NCBI GenBank assembly: GCA_900759435.1
Contig: CAAEVD010000055.1
Coordinates: 1 to 5,139 of the forward strand
Origin: an uncultured Collinsella sp.
GTDB lineage: Bacteria > Actinomycetota > Coriobacteriia > Coriobacteriales > Coriobacteriaceae
Direction: 5' to 3'
Length of the DNA: 5,139 nt
The translations under genes and the position numbers were made by a program. Under the pieces are notes generated by a model. That model made no database searches. It saw nothing but the letters and a program-made list of their open reading frames with translations, and was not told where the DNA came from. Shown one piece after another: positions 4,821-5,139 of the stretch (within the stretch, counting starts at the first letter, position 1; every line of letters starts with the position of its first letter).

Positions 4821-5139
4821 ATGGCCACTCAGCAATTCACCCTTACTTCCTACGATCCCGTCTACGCGATCGCCGAGGAAGTCCGCATTCCCGAAGACAC
4901 GATCCGCGAGACCGCTGTCCGCTGGCTTGAGATCAACATCTGCAAAGAAGGCGAGAAGGCGAAGCTGACCGACGGCTGGGTCAACGCCCACTGCAAGGAT
5001 TTCAAGTCGGTCGACGAGCTTTTGATTTTCATCCGCTACAACATGTACCGCGACAATCGCGAGGTCCAGGAGCTCGCCGACCAGGATGCTATCTGCAAGG
5101 AACTGTCCAAGCGCCTTGTCGAGGAACTCCCCGCCGCTC
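4821..5139 (+). CDS. Unknown conserved-looking protein, C-terminus beyond the window
   Basis: The frame starts MATQQFTLTSYDPVYAIAEE at an ATG preceded by GGGGAGG with an 8-nt spacer. It stays open for 106 residues to the right edge, so the real length is unknown. I do not recognise the family. The visible part is mostly helical and charged. Residues 14-37 (VYAIAEEVRIPEDTIRETAVRWLE) resemble a helix-turn-helix-like helical pair, and residues 82-103 form another acidic-basic helix. There are three cysteines (41, 58, 92), not arranged as a metal site. There is no signal peptide or membrane segment. Codon use (GAG, AAG, ATC, CTC preferred) and the strong ribosome site support a real gene. It is divergent from the molybdoenzyme operon and has its own attenuated leader, so a functional link to the operon is not shown. 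Confidence 0.75.
   Translation, partial: MATQQFTLTSYDPVYAIAEEVRIPEDTIRETAVRWLEINICKEGEKAKLTDGWVNAHCKDFKSVDELLIFIRYNMYRDNREVQELADQDAICKELSKRLVEELPAA

Noticed and set aside
4756..4968. Small plus-strand frame and its minus-strand counterpart (4731-4991) overlapping the gene at 4821
   Set aside because: Both overlap the well-supported frame at 4821 and the leader terminator, lack ribosome sites and show no protein features.
1..5139. CRISPR arrays, tRNA or rRNA genes, phage or plasmid origin
   Set aside because: No regularly spaced repeats, cloverleaf or rRNA signature, or iteron-like array was seen on either strand.

Overview
The window looks like a piece of a G+C-rich Actinobacteriota chromosome, most plausibly an anaerobic gut member of the Coriobacteriia (Eggerthellaceae-like). 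This is inferred from an IS1249-type transposase, strong Shine-Dalgarno sites, and a molybdopterin oxidoreductase of the kind that is amplified in those genomes. No gene here fixes the genus.

Layout. Positions 1 to about 1223 are the right-hand part of an insertion sequence of the IS256/IS1249 group. Its transposase is read leftwards and runs off the left edge. The end of the element is unusually structured, with two direct copies of a terminus-like 17-mer, repeated GGGAAAAGTC-like motifs and a minus-strand terminator. Next come a strong minus-strand terminator (1243-1275) and a compact leftward operon of three genes, in transcription order: a 771-residue molybdopterin catalytic subunit (4373-2058), a 119-residue ferredoxin-shaped subunit (2040-1681) and a 91-residue protein of unknown function (1597-1322). 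A perfect 10-bp stem-loop lies between the second and third genes. A 447-bp intergenic region (4374-4820) separates the operon from a divergent gene that starts at 4821 and leaves the window on the right. That gene has an extended -10 promoter and a terminator-like hairpin inside its leader.

Main point. The catalytic subunit keeps the molybdopterin fold and a Cys-rich candidate metal site. The four positions where this family normally carries the N-terminal [4Fe-4S] ligands read Asn21, Ser28, Tyr33 and Asn61. Its partner keeps the sequence frame of a two-cluster ferredoxin subunit, but seven of the eight expected cluster cysteines are replaced. A pair that appears to have lost its iron-sulfur wiring on both sides is the most unusual thing here. 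It suggests a redox-neutral reaction (as in transhydroxylase-type chemistry), direct reduction of the Mo centre by some other donor, or a structural role for the former ferredoxin. Neither chain has a signal peptide, so the complex should be cytoplasmic. The substrate cannot be read from the sequence; phenolic or catechol-type compounds are a guess from family relatives.
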